Of a stretch of 64,000 nucleotides of DNA, positions 15,049 to 23,750 are shown in pieces. The position numbers and the translations under genes were made by a program. The stretch comes from Myxococcota bacterium. Its GTDB lineage: Bacteria; Myxococcota_A; UBA796. Numbering within the stretch: the first letter of the stretch is position 1; each line of letters begins with the position of its first letter. Under the pieces are notes generated by a model. It was given only the letters and a program-made list of their open reading frames with translations. It was not told the DNA's origin and did no database searches. Where the stretch lies: NCBI GenBank assembly GCA_029251165.1, contig JAQXDW010000131.1, positions 24,388-88,387 of the forward strand. The letters are read 5' to 3'.

Positions 15049-16418
15049 CACTCGGAAGTCATCGCCCAGTCTTCGGTAATATTACAGTTACTATCTTCAT
15101 CGTCATTGTTTTGATCAATATTGAGAAGCTCATATTCGAGCTCATTGAGAGACTTCCACCACACCCCATCTGTTCCGTAGCGAGCACGCCAGCCCGGCAC
15201 ACTCGCGAGGTTGTGGTACCACTCTGCGGCCCAGAGGTGGGTGGGATGGGCGAAGTGAAGCAGGACGACCATATAGTCATCTGAGCAGATGCCACCGCTT
15301 ACTTCATCCTCGAAGGTCAGCAGCTCGTCGCCATCGTCGAAGTAGGCGATCGGAACCTCCACAGCGACCGCGATGTCCTGCTGGCAGCATTTCTCGAAGT
15401 CGCCGACATCTTCGATGTGCTCTGCGGGCACGTAGTGGTCCGCAGGGGGCACCCCGGTGATGTTGAGCAGCCAGTCATTCCCATCATCTTCGATGAAGGT
15501 CAGCTCGTCATAGGAGTCACCAAGATCCTCACCAGACAACCAGAGATAGGGGCGCAGCCCGATGTCGTAGTCGCTGTTGGTCCGACCAGTCTCGCTGCCG
15601 CCAATGGTGATGGAGTCGTTGCTGTCGAGGTTGGTCGTGATGTCAAAGGACAGTGCGGTGTCAGAGATGCTGATCACCGTGTCGTCGCCGTCCTGGAGTA
15701 GCTCAAAGGCCGTGGCAGTGGCCTCCTTGGAGAACAACGACCAGCCGGCATTGATCTCCATCGCATCGGCAATGCTGCTGCCCTCGCCCTCGATGTAGGC
15801 GATGACGGTGTCGCTGATGCCCACATACGCCAGCCCGCCGCTGAGTCCCCCGAAGAGGTCCTCCTCGCTGTAGTTCTCATCCTCGGTGTCGATGGTGTGC
15901 AGCGGGGACTCCAGCAGGGATATTTCTTTGCTGGCGCCCGTGTTCTCGTAGACCGTCGGCAAGTAGAGCGACCACGTTAGCGTGCCGAGATCCGGAGAGA
16001 TGATGCTGAGGTCAGCGCTGTCCGGCGTGAACACTGCGGTGCTCACGGTGGCCTCGCAGTCAGTGAACGCGACGTTCATCACCTGCTCTTCGTAGTTGTA
16101 GTAGGTGATCGCCTCGTTGTTCAGCAGGGTCACTCCGCCGAAGGTCACCCGGGTCAGGGAGAGGAAGAGTCCATCCCGACAGTCTCCCTCGTCGACCCGG
16201 ACCGTGATCGTGCTCACCGCGCTGCTGGGCTCATCGGTGTCGGTGTCGGTGTCGGTGTCCGTGTCCGTGTCGGCGTCCGTGTCCGTGTCGGTATCGGTAT
16301 CGGTGTCCGTGTCCACGTCAGGCTCAGGGGAAATGGTTCCGGAGGTGCCGGTGCAGCCGAGTATGCTCAGCATGAAGAGCACGGCGGAGTCGCGAGCCAA
16401 GGAACGGGAGCCCATCAT
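15048..16418 (-). CDS. Surface lipoprotein with Asp-Thr repeat stalk
   Basis: 456 residues. V-L-F-M-L-S-I-L-G-C gives a lipobox with Cys22. Residues 36-62 are an almost pure Asp-Thr alternation encoded by a hexamer repeat. The rest is an acidic beta-rich domain with several cysteines (G-D-C-R-D, F-T-D-C-E, E-K-C-C-Q-Q-D, G-G-I-C-S-D-D) and no domain I recognise; W-A-A-E-W-Y-H-N-L lies near the C-terminus. The repeat probably acts as a flexible stalk lifting the domain off the membrane. Its stop overlaps the lpxD start, so the two are coupled. Confidence 0.65.
   Translation of the reverse strand: MMGSRSLARDSAVLFMLSILGCTGTSGTISPEPDVDTDTDTDTDTDTDADTDTDTDTDTDTDEPSSAVSTITVRVDEGDCRDGLFLSLTRVTFGGVTLLNNEAITYYNYEEQVMNVAFTDCEATVSTAVFTPDSADLSIISPDLGTLTWSLYLPTVYENTGASKEISLLESPLHTIDTEDENYSEEDLFGGLSGGLAYVGISDTVIAYIEGEGSSIADAMEINAGWSLFSKEATATAFELLQDGDDTVISISDTALSFDITTNLDSNDSITIGGSETGRTNSDYDIGLRPYLWLSGEDLGDSYDELTFIEDDGNDWLLNITGVPPADHYVPAEHIEDVGDFEKCCQQDIAVAVEVPIAYFDDGDELLTFEDEVSGGICSDDYMVVLLHFAHPTHLWAAEWYHNLASVPGWRARYGTDGVWWKSLNELEYELLNIDQNNDDEDSNCNITEDWAMTSE
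16233..16313 (-). repeat. In-frame hexanucleotide (Asp-Thr) microsatellite
   Basis: About 13 copies of a GACACG/GACACC/GATACC-type hexamer code for alternating Asp and Thr (residues 36-62 of the lipoprotein), with one Ala interruption. Gain or loss of copies keeps the frame and only changes stalk length. Confidence 0.85.
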
Positions 16419-16706
16419 CTTCCAGCCTCAGGCGAGATGTTTTTCATCAGAGCTGGAGGATACCGTAAGGCTCTGGCGATGCCATCTTATATGGATCTTA
16501 TGCGAAAAGGGGAGCCGGCAGAGACAGGCTCTCAACAGACCTTGAGCTCGTGCAGCATCCGGTTTCTTTGCGGGCCAGCGCTGTTCTCTCGTAGGGCCAG
16601 CCTTCGAAGGCGTCATCGAGAATGAGGCAGATGGCGCGGAAGGAGAGACCGACGCTCCGCCAGCAGCATCACCAGCCCCGAGCGGGCCGCAGCACGCTGG
16701 CCGCGC

Positions 16707-17771
16707 TTACATCCCGCCAATGATCCGGAATTCCACGCGGCGGTTGTTGGCCTTGCCAGTTCTGGTGCGGTTGGTGTCGATCGGGAGGGTCTCGCCGAAG
16801 CCCTCATAGGTCATCCGAGAGCCCTCGACGCCACCACGACTGACCAGGTACTCCCGGACAGCCTCGGCGCGATCCTCGGACAGCCTCAGGTTGTTGCTCT
16901 CCGAGCCGTCCGAGTCCGTGTGGCCCTCGATCTTGACCCGGAGGTTCGGGTAGTCGCGCATGACCTGGGCGACCGAGTCGAGGATCCCGTAGCTGACCGG
17001 CAAGATGCGCGACTTCCCAGAGGCGAAGAGGATCTTGTCATCGATCTCGATCTTCTCCTGGGTGATGCGGACGTTCTGCGGCGGAGAGTCCGGGCAGCCA
17101 TCCTCGTCGAGGTACTCGTTGACCGTCTCGGCGTCGTAGACGCACTTGTCGACGTCATCGCCGATGCCGTCGCCATCGGAGTCCTTCGCAGCGTCGGGGC
17201 AGCCGTCGAAGTCCTCGTCACCGTCCATGTCCTCGGGAGTATCGGGGCACTTATCGGAGACATCGGGAATGCCGTCGCTGTCGTTGTCCCGATCCGGGCA
17301 GCCGTCGGAGTCCATGAAGTTGTCGAGATCTTCCGGCTCGGTCGGGCACTGGTCCTCAGAGTCCCAGATTCCGTCGCGATCGCGGTCGCCCTCAGGGCAG
17401 CCATCGTCGTCGTTGAAGCCGTTGAAGACTTCAGCCTCGTCTGGACACTTGTCGACACCATCGAGGATGCCATCTCCGTCGCGGTCCTTGGGCCGACACC
17501 GCTCTGCAGCTTCCAGCGCAAGGGCGATGTTGGTGCGCGCGATGAGGAGGTGCTCTTCCGCACGGCGATCGTTGCCTTGCTCGAATTCAAGCTCCGCGAA
17601 GGCCTGGTTGGACTGGGCGAGTGCAAGCTCTCGGGGAGCACACTCCTGAGTCCACTGGTCCACAGCAGCTTCCTGGAGACCGGAGGCGACCTCCTGATGG
17701 TAGCCGGGCAGATCGCCGACCTTCACACACCCTTCGAGCAGGGCGACAGCGAGTAGCAGCATGTGACTCAC
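16707..17771 (-). CDS. OmpA-family lipoprotein with thrombospondin type 3 repeats
   Basis: 354 residues if it starts at GTG 17771 (4-base overlap with the upstream stop), 351 from ATG 17762. L-L-L-A-V-A-L-L-E-G-C is a lipobox. A helical region lies at about 25-90. Four calcium-binding TSP3 repeats follow (D-R-D-G-D-G-I-L-D-G-V-D-K-C-P type, about 93-235), and then a C-terminal OmpA domain (about 240-354) with I-E-G-H-T-D-S-D-G, L-S-E-D-R-A and A-N-N-R-R-V-E-F. It would tether the outer membrane to peptidoglycan. Together with the small lipoprotein upstream it forms the two-gene pair common in Myxococcota. Confidence 0.88.
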   Translation of the reverse strand: MSHMLLLAVALLEGCVKVGDLPGYHQEVASGLQEAAVDQWTQECAPRELALAQSNQAFAELEFEQGNDRRAEEHLLIARTNIALALEAAERCRPKDRDGDGILDGVDKCPDEAEVFNGFNDDDGCPEGDRDRDGIWDSEDQCPTEPEDLDNFMDSDGCPDRDNDSDGIPDVSDKCPDTPEDMDGDEDFDGCPDAAKDSDGDGIGDDVDKCVYDAETVNEYLDEDGCPDSPPQNVRITQEKIEIDDKILFASGKSRILPVSYGILDSVAQVMRDYPNLRVKIEGHTDSDGSESNNLRLSEDRAEAVREYLVSRGGVEGSRMTYEGFGETLPIDTNRTRTGKANNRRVEFRIIGGM

Positions 17772-18256
17772 TCCCAGACCCCCGCTTCATTGTCATCTTC
17801 ATCGAGGAAGTCAACATCAAGGTCATCGCTGTCCGAGTCGTCTTCCCCTTCAAGGTCGAGCCCATCAGCGGGGTCAAGAGACTCACCAGGGATTACCAGA
17901 TCATTTTCGGCGTTTCGAATCGCCGGGGTGTCGCTCGGAGCGCGCTGGAGGTTCTCGGGAATGATGTTGGGGGCATCTTCCAGCGGGCTGATGTCCATGC
18001 CTTCAGCGATGGACTTTGCTTTGACCGACCAGCTGCTGGCTTTCATGGCGAGCGCTGTCGCGGCCTGGTAGTCGGCGTGCGCATACTCCTCGCGAGACTT
18101 GTTCATGTAAGCCTCGGCCATTGTCCAGGCATAGATCGCCAGATCTTCCGCCTCAGCAGCCTGAGCCAGCGAGTAATCCTGCTCGGCCTCGACCATCTGG
18201 ATGGTACCGCGAGCGGCGGTGCAGCCCATGAGCAGGGGCAGAAACGTCCAGCGCAT
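17768..18256 (-). CDS. DUF4398-like small lipoprotein, partner of the OmpA protein
   Basis: 162 residues from the second of two adjacent ATGs (18256), chosen because GAGGA sits five bases upstream of it; GTG 18268 and ATG 18259 are alternatives. R-W-T-F-L-P-L-L-M-G-C is a lipobox. Residues about 20-90 are an alanine-rich helical hairpin (A-E-A-E-D-L-A-I-Y-A-W-T-M-A-E-A-Y) like DUF4398, and the C-terminal 60 residues are very acidic and probably disordered. It is usually found directly before an OmpA-domain gene, as here, and is presumably periplasmic and membrane anchored. Confidence 0.65.
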   Translation of the reverse strand: MRWTFLPLLMGCTAARGTIQMVEAEQDYSLAQAAEAEDLAIYAWTMAEAYMNKSREEYAHADYQAATALAMKASSWSVKAKSIAEGMDISPLEDAPNIIPENLQRAPSDTPAIRNAENDLVIPGESLDPADGLDLEGEDDSDSDDLDVDFLDEDDNEAGVWE

Positions 18257-18280
18257 CATTTTCCTCACTGCCCGATCAAG

Positions 18281-20335
18281 TCATGGAGACGGGGTATTGT
18301 CAACTGACCCCCCATTCTCCCCAGGCTGTCGGCGCTCTGAGAGGTCGAACACGGCCATCAGATAGCGCGAGGGAAGATCTGGTGTCGGTAGGGAGACCTC
18401 CTGGCTGGCCCACGGAATCCAAGCGGGGCCTACCGGGAAGTGGCGACGCTTGCCTGGCCACTCAAATGCTGTCTGCTCCGTGTGCTGCTCCGGCTCGATG
18501 CCCAGTCGCTCGGAGAGTCGTCGGACCACATCCCGAAACAGGATGTCTCCCTGGCTGGGATCGACGAGGTAGTAGCCGCGCTCGTGGATGACCATCCACC
18601 GATAGTCACCGCTCGCCAGCAGTCGATCGAGGTCAGCATCAACGAGCTGAGAGAGGTCCGCGGAGAGGGGATCGGAAGAGAGGTGTCGAAAGATCTCTTC
18701 GGTGGGATCCCGGCGGGGCTCAGCGCTTGCAAGCCACCGGAGACGCCGGCCGACATCTCCACCGCCCGCGCGTCGGATCCAGGGGGGAACGGCCGGGCTG
18801 GTCGCCCAGGAGCGGTAGACCTTGCGGTGGTGAAAGGACTGGTAGGTGCAGATGAGGTCCTGCTGCTGATCCAGCGGCAGCTCGATGATGCCCTCCCAGC
18901 CCTCCGGATCCAGCTCGGCGTACCAGTCGGGGATCTCCATGGCGCTGATCTGGGTGGGAATCCGCCACATCGAGGGGCGGGCATTTTCGGGTACGTCCTC
19001 AAGATCAAACCGATAGAACGGCTGGAGCACAATCGCCGCAGTCATCAGCAGCGCAGCGGGAATTCGTCGACGGAGGCGGAGCTGATCGAGGCTGATGCTC
19101 ACCAGCACCACGGCAGCGACCACCACCATGCTCGCCATACGGTATGGGGCAAACATCCGAGACATACCGGGTACGATCTTGAACATCAAGACGTAGGGCA
19201 TCCGGACGACATAGTCACCGAGCATCACAACATCAGCGGTGTCTTTCTGGGCGCCGAGCTTGAGGAACGGTCCCATCGTGCCCAGCCAGAACAGCGTGTA
19301 GATCGCCAGCCAGATCCGCGCCCGAGGAATGAAGATCGCTGGAATCACCCCGAACAGGAACACCGCCGCCGGGAATGCCTTGCCGCCATGCCGGGGATCG
19401 AGGACGTGATCAGCAGGCCAGGCGGAGTCGATGCCTCGGTGCAGCGAGGAGAGCACGTTCTCCCGATACGAGGTCGGCCGGAGGGGGGCTGACGCGACGG
19501 TATCGTAATCAGGATAAGAAAGGAGAAAAGTAACTTCTGGAAGACGCTCGCTGCCGCCGCGAGCCTCTTCATCCTGACCACCGGAGAGGTACGGCATCAG
19601 GAACAGAAAGATGCCGACCGCAGCCGTCACCGCAGAGGGGAGCAGCCAGCGGAGCGCGCGCTGCCACGGCGGCCGCACGGTTGCCCACCACCACACCAAC
19701 CACACCGCGGTCATCATGGCAGCAAAAAGTCCGTAGAACCAATAGAACGCAGCCACAGCGGAGAACACCGCTCCGACAATGACCCCGTCTTTACGCTCAC
19801 AGGTCCGCCCCGCTCGGGCCAGAAAGATCGGGTAGAGCAGCAGCCACCACAGCAGCACCTGCCGCAGCCCGGTCTTGTTGATGTCCTGGATGACGAGGGG
19901 GTTGAAGATCGCCACGCTGGCAGCCGCGATGGAGACCGGCACGGAGTCGGTGAACGACCGCGCTAAAGCGTAGGCACACAGCCCGTTGCCCATCAAGATG
20001 AGCATGACCTTGAGGTTGTGGTCCGCCGGGAAGCCCACCAGCTCGCGCAGGGGGTAGGACAGCAGCAGGATGTCGAGGATGTTTCCGGTCTCAGGGAAGC
20101 GCCCCAGGCCGACGAGAGAGGAGAGGGTGGCGAGCAGGCCGGTGTCCTCTGCGGACAGCGCGGCGACCTCCTCAAAGTGCCACCACTGCCGCCACAGCCA
20201 GCCCCCAAACTCGCCGCCGCCGACGATGACCTCGTCGAGGTGAGCCGCTGCCGGCCAAGTCATCAGCACCGCCATGCCGAAGAACACCATGGTGGCGAGG
20301 AGCAGCTCGATGGCTGTCCGCTTCCGGTGGTTCAT
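18281..20335 (-). CDS. Multi-spanning membrane protein, GT-C glycosyltransferase-like (copy 2)
   Basis: 684 residues with about 11-12 hydrophobic segments from residue 12 to about 460, then a soluble C-terminal region ending in Y-R-W-M-V-I-H-E-R. The first long periplasmic loop contains G-G-G-E-F-G-G-W-L-W-R-Q-W-W, where GT-C enzymes carry acidic catalytic residues. D-H-N-L-K-V-M and F-N-P-L-V-I-Q-D-I-N are conserved with the adjacent gene. Both are large polytopic proteins of the kind that use lipid-linked sugars at the outer face of the inner membrane, but no specific activity can be stated. Its ATG overlaps the upstream stop by 4 bases. Confidence 0.6.
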   Translation of the reverse strand: MNHRKRTAIELLLATMVFFGMAVLMTWPAAAHLDEVIVGGGEFGGWLWRQWWHFEEVAALSAEDTGLLATLSSLVGLGRFPETGNILDILLLSYPLRELVGFPADHNLKVMLILMGNGLCAYALARSFTDSVPVSIAAASVAIFNPLVIQDINKTGLRQVLLWWLLLYPIFLARAGRTCERKDGVIVGAVFSAVAAFYWFYGLFAAMMTAVWLVWWWATVRPPWQRALRWLLPSAVTAAVGIFLFLMPYLSGGQDEEARGGSERLPEVTFLLSYPDYDTVASAPLRPTSYRENVLSSLHRGIDSAWPADHVLDPRHGGKAFPAAVFLFGVIPAIFIPRARIWLAIYTLFWLGTMGPFLKLGAQKDTADVVMLGDYVVRMPYVLMFKIVPGMSRMFAPYRMASMVVVAAVVLVSISLDQLRLRRRIPAALLMTAAIVLQPFYRFDLEDVPENARPSMWRIPTQISAMEIPDWYAELDPEGWEGIIELPLDQQQDLICTYQSFHHRKVYRSWATSPAVPPWIRRAGGGDVGRRLRWLASAEPRRDPTEEIFRHLSSDPLSADLSQLVDADLDRLLASGDYRWMVIHERGYYLVDPSQGDILFRDVVRRLSERLGIEPEQHTEQTAFEWPGKRRHFPVGPAWIPWASQEVSLPTPDLPSRYLMAVFDLSERRQPGENGGSVDNTPSP

Positions 20336-22119
20336 CGCGCGCTCACCACGGCGGGGTCGGAGAGGGTGTAGATCAGGCGACCATCCGCCCGCTCCGGCTC
20401 ACCGATCGCTCCGGTCAGCAGTGTCTCGACCTGTGCAACCTTGAACGCTGGGTACAGCGACTCGTGCACCACGATGTAGCGGTAGCCCTGCCGCGCGAGG
20501 TTGCGCGCAGAGATCACCATGTCCAGCTCCGGCAGCCGAGGCGCCAGGACATGCGACCGAGTGGCCTCCAGTCGAATGAGGGTGACAGTCAGCCGGTTCT
20601 CCAGCAGCAGCCGGGGCATCGGCTCGTTGAGTCCCCAGGGCACCGGTCGGTTGTGGACCGACTGATACCAGACGTAGACCGCCCGCTCCAGGTTGGGCAC
20701 CGTCATCGGAAGGTCGAGCACCGCGCCGGGAACCGGATCAGCGGCGAGGTCAGAGTAAAACGCCGGGACGGTGGAGTCAGCGGTGGGAACGGGGAGTCGG
20801 GCCGGGGTGACGGTGGCGATCTCAACCAGCGCAAGGACGCTCAAGCCAGCGGCGATCGCAATCTGCGCGGGCAGCGGGCGGCGGCGCAGGAGATGGCGCA
20901 GACCATGCGCCGCGAGCATTGCAAGGGCCAGCTGCACGCCCATGACGAACCGAAACGGGTGAGAGATGCGATCAAAGACCGGCAGCGCCTTGTACAGCGG
21001 CAGGAACGGCAGGGGCACCCGGCGCCCAAAGAGCTCGACGTACTCCCCGCCGACGTTGAGGTAGGGGCCGAGGCTGAACAGGAAGAACACCCCACCAAGC
21101 AGCATCCAGGACGCGAATTCGCGGCGACGGCGGGTCGCCCACAGCGCGTATCCAGCAACCAGCAGCCCCACCCACCCCAGGTAGATCACGATGATCAGCT
21201 CCTCACCGTACAGGGTGTTCAGGTCCGGGCTCGCGATCCGAGAAGGCCGGAAGAAGGCCAGGATGTCGGTGATGTTGTGGTTGATCAGCGAGGCCTCGAC
21301 GAACGCCGGATCCCGGGTGACCAGGGCATCCTCGGCGTCGAGCGAGGACGAGAAGCTACCGAACACCGGGAGGATGAGGGCCAGGGTGCCTGCGGCCGCG
21401 CCGACGAGCGCGGCGAAGGTCCGTCCCCACTGAATCGACCAGGAGCGCCGAGTGGTCTGCCAGCCGATGATGAGGAGCGAGCCGAGGGCAGCAAACAGCC
21501 CAAAGTACCAGGAGGTCAGCACGCAGGCAGACGCGCACAGCGCCAGGGTGATCGCGCGACCCATGCTCGCGCGCTCCAGCAGACGGAGCACGCACAGCAG
21601 CGTCAGCGGAAACCAGCCGGCACAGACCGTCTCAGAGATGCCGTTGTAGGCCTGCCCCAGCAGGTGTGGTGAGGCCCCATAGACGACCAGAGCTGCACCG
21701 CTCGCCAGGGCATCGCCGGTCAGCCGCCGGGCCAGCAGCCACGCTGCGAAGCCAGCCAGGGCCAGCTGGAGGACGATCACCGTGTTGAAGGCCAGGGCCG
21801 GCCCGCCGAGCCACTGAAGCGGCCAGGAGGCCACTGCCTGCACGGTGTCGATAAAGTAGAGCGTCCCGCCGCGAGGATAGGACAGCAGATCGGTGTGGAT
21901 GGGCCAGCGCCCTGCAGACAGCTCCGCGCCGACCCACCAGTACCCCCAGATGTGGTTCCAGCTGTCATTTCCTGGATGTCCGACAACCCTGCTGGTCGGA
22001 TGAAGGACCACAGGCCAGGTCACGATCGCTGCGAGCACCAGAGAGGTGAGGGCGGCGAGGAGGGAGGCTGCGTTGTCCTTGAGAAGCTGCACGGTGTCGG
22101 GGAGTCTACCCTGGATCAC
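20332..22119 (-). CDS. Multi-spanning membrane protein, GT-C glycosyltransferase-like (copy 1)
   Basis: 595 residues from a GTG start, with about 11 membrane segments and a C-terminal soluble tail (Y-R-Y-I-V-V-H-E-S-L). After the first membrane helix, V-V-G-H-P-G-N-D-S-W-N-H-I-W-G-Y-W-W corresponds to the acidic loop of GT-C enzymes; Y-P-R-G-G-T-L-Y-F-I-D follows. The shared plan and the end motif show that it is a paralogue of the next gene downstream, with which it overlaps by 4 bases. Co-expression suggests that they work together, perhaps on a surface glycan or lipid. Confidence 0.6.
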   Translation of the reverse strand: MIQGRLPDTVQLLKDNAASLLAALTSLVLAAIVTWPVVLHPTSRVVGHPGNDSWNHIWGYWWVGAELSAGRWPIHTDLLSYPRGGTLYFIDTVQAVASWPLQWLGGPALAFNTVIVLQLALAGFAAWLLARRLTGDALASGAALVVYGASPHLLGQAYNGISETVCAGWFPLTLLCVLRLLERASMGRAITLALCASACVLTSWYFGLFAALGSLLIIGWQTTRRSWSIQWGRTFAALVGAAAGTLALILPVFGSFSSSLDAEDALVTRDPAFVEASLINHNITDILAFFRPSRIASPDLNTLYGEELIIVIYLGWVGLLVAGYALWATRRRREFASWMLLGGVFFLFSLGPYLNVGGEYVELFGRRVPLPFLPLYKALPVFDRISHPFRFVMGVQLALAMLAAHGLRHLLRRRPLPAQIAIAAGLSVLALVEIATVTPARLPVPTADSTVPAFYSDLAADPVPGAVLDLPMTVPNLERAVYVWYQSVHNRPVPWGLNEPMPRLLLENRLTVTLIRLEATRSHVLAPRLPELDMVISARNLARQGYRYIVVHESLYPAFKVAQVETLLTGAIGEPERADGRLIYTLSDPAVVSAR

Positions 22120-22151
22120 ATCTGGGCTCAGAGGGGTGATAGTCTACAGGC

Positions 22152-22973
22152 ATGATGCGCTTGTGGACAGTGCTGATCCCGATGCTGGTCAGCTGCTCAG
22201 CCCAGCCGACTCCGCTACCCACTGAGGAAGCGGTCGCGGTGTTTGATCGAGATGCCGCGCCGCCGCTGTATCAGCTGCTCTACACCGCTCCCGTCCTGCC
22301 GGCAGACAGCACCACTCCGTCGCAGCTGCGCATGCTGATCTGGATGAGGCACATGGGCTTGTCTGCCAGCCAGCTCGATCAGCTGGAGTCACTGCGGGCG
22401 CTGTCCGCGGAGCGTGCAGCACGCATCCGCTCTGCAGAGGAAGCCGTCGTCGCGCAGTACGCCGCATCAGAGAGCTCGGTCCACGCTGCGATCCTGGAGC
22501 AGGTCGCCGCAGGTGTCCCGATCGATGATCCGATCTTTCCGCCGCTTCTGGAGCAGCTCGCGGAGCTGAAGGCGGGCGGAGAGCGCGAGCGCGAGCTGAT
22601 GAAGCTGCGAATGGAGAGCATGCGCTCAATCCTGGAGGCGGAGAGCGTGTTCCTTCGCTCCTTGAGCCCCAGCCAGGAGATGATGTTGGCTGACGCCCTG
22701 TTCGTCCTGCGCGCCAGCCTCGATCCAATCGCCAACCCCGGAGACTACCGGGCACTGGTCGGGACCACTTACGAGCCAGGGCAGTACGCGGTCCTCACCC
22801 GAGGGACCGGCGAGGGGGCACGAGACCCACTGAACATCGGCGCCCTGTGGACCGACAACGGCGAGCTGACTGGCTATGCCTTGCACGAAGCACGCCGGGA
22901 GGTCCTGCTCTACATGATCCTCCTCGAGCCTGGACTTGCGGAGGCGATCGTGCAGGCAAAGGCGCTGCTGTAG
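22152..22973 (+). CDS. Lipoprotein of unknown function, helix rich
   Basis: 273 residues. L-W-T-V-L-I-P-M-L-V-S-C is a lipobox with the Cys near residue 15. The middle (about 60-180) is strongly helical, Glu, Arg, Ala and Leu rich (L-E-S-L-R-A-L-S-A-E-R-A-A-R-I-R) and probably forms a coiled coil. The C-terminal part contains G-T-G-E-G-A-R-D-P-L-N-I-G-A-L-W-T, a segment without a known family to me. It converges on the GT2 gene, ending 4 bases before it. No function is assigned. Confidence 0.6.
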   Translation: MMRLWTVLIPMLVSCSAQPTPLPTEEAVAVFDRDAAPPLYQLLYTAPVLPADSTTPSQLRMLIWMRHMGLSASQLDQLESLRALSAERAARIRSAEEAVVAQYAASESSVHAAILEQVAAGVPIDDPIFPPLLEQLAELKAGGERERELMKLRMESMRSILEAESVFLRSLSPSQEMMLADALFVLRASLDPIANPGDYRALVGTTYEPGQYAVLTRGTGEGARDPLNIGALWTDNGELTGYALHEARREVLLYMILLEPGLAEAIVQAKALL

Positions 22974-22977
22974 CGCC

Positions 22978-23748
22978 TCACGCGCCCCGCCAGTCCGCCA
23001 CTCCTGCTGCAATCCCCGACAGCCGCTCCGCTGGGCCGCCCTCTCGGATCACCTGCGCAATCGCCAGTCCAACGACCACCGGCACGAAGCGACGGCGGCG
23101 AAGAAGGCGAAGGTGACCGGAGACGGCGTGGCGCTGAGCGGAGGCTGAGCGCCGGGAGAGCGTGGCACCGCCGAGGTGCTGGCAGCGGGCAGCGGGCACG
23201 ATGCACACCGCGCGCCCCTGCGCACGGATTCGCTGGCACAGCTCAATGTCCTCAAAGCCATGGGTGAACGACTCGTCCAGCCGCTCCTCTGCGCGCAGCA
23301 TCAAGCAGGCCCCCGACAGGGCATCGACCGCAGTCGTCTGCGCTGGCAGCCGCTGTAAGATCCGCACCCGCCCCCAGGACGCCACCGAGATTCCCGCCGA
23401 CTCCACCGCACCATCCAAATCCAGCAGCACCGGTCCGACTGCGCCGGCGCGATCAGACCAGGCAGCCACCAGCGCTTCGATGCAGCCCGGCTGCGGACGG
23501 GCGTCGTCGTTGAGGAGCAAGACGTGGGTAGCACCGAGCACACAAGCTGCTGCAAGACCAGCGTTGACGGCACGCGCAAAGCCCTGGCTGCCCGCAGTGC
23601 GCACCATGGTCACCCCGACCGGCTCCGCCACAGCGCACCCAGACGGAGCGTCGTTGACCACCACCACCGGCAGTCCTCCTGTCGCCGCGATGGTCTCCGG
23701 CAAGAGATCCCAGCGCCGATGACAGGGAATCACCACCACCAACCTCAC
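22978..23748 (-). CDS. Family 2 glycosyltransferase
   Basis: 256 residues. L-V-V-V-I-P-C-H-R-R-W begins the GT-A fold. Then come V-V-V-N-D-A (first Asp), G-F-A-R-A-V-N-A-G-L, and H-V-L-L-L-N-D-D-A-R-P (the D-x-D-like metal site, about residue 83). G-A-C-L-M-L-R follows, then F-E-D-I-E-L-C-Q-R-I-R-A-Q-G (the E-D-x-E catalytic base region). This matches GT2 enzymes of the rhamnosyl- or N-acetylglucosaminyl-transferase kind acting in the cytoplasm on surface polysaccharides. Its start lies 2 bases after the stop of the next minus-strand gene, so co-transcription is likely. Confidence 0.82.
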   Translation of the reverse strand: MRLVVVIPCHRRWDLLPETIAATGGLPVVVVNDAPSGCAVAEPVGVTMVRTAGSQGFARAVNAGLAAACVLGATHVLLLNDDARPQPGCIEALVAAWSDRAGAVGPVLLDLDGAVESAGISVASWGRVRILQRLPAQTTAVDALSGACLMLRAEERLDESFTHGFEDIELCQRIRAQGRAVCIVPAARCQHLGGATLSRRSASAQRHAVSGHLRLLRRRRFVPVVVGLAIAQVIREGGPAERLSGIAAGVADWRGA

Positions 23749-23750
23749 CG

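Noticed and set aside
16419..16706. Short frames in the gap before the OmpA gene
   Set aside because: About 60 codons on either strand without ribosome sites or coding character; no RNA or clear terminator was recognised.
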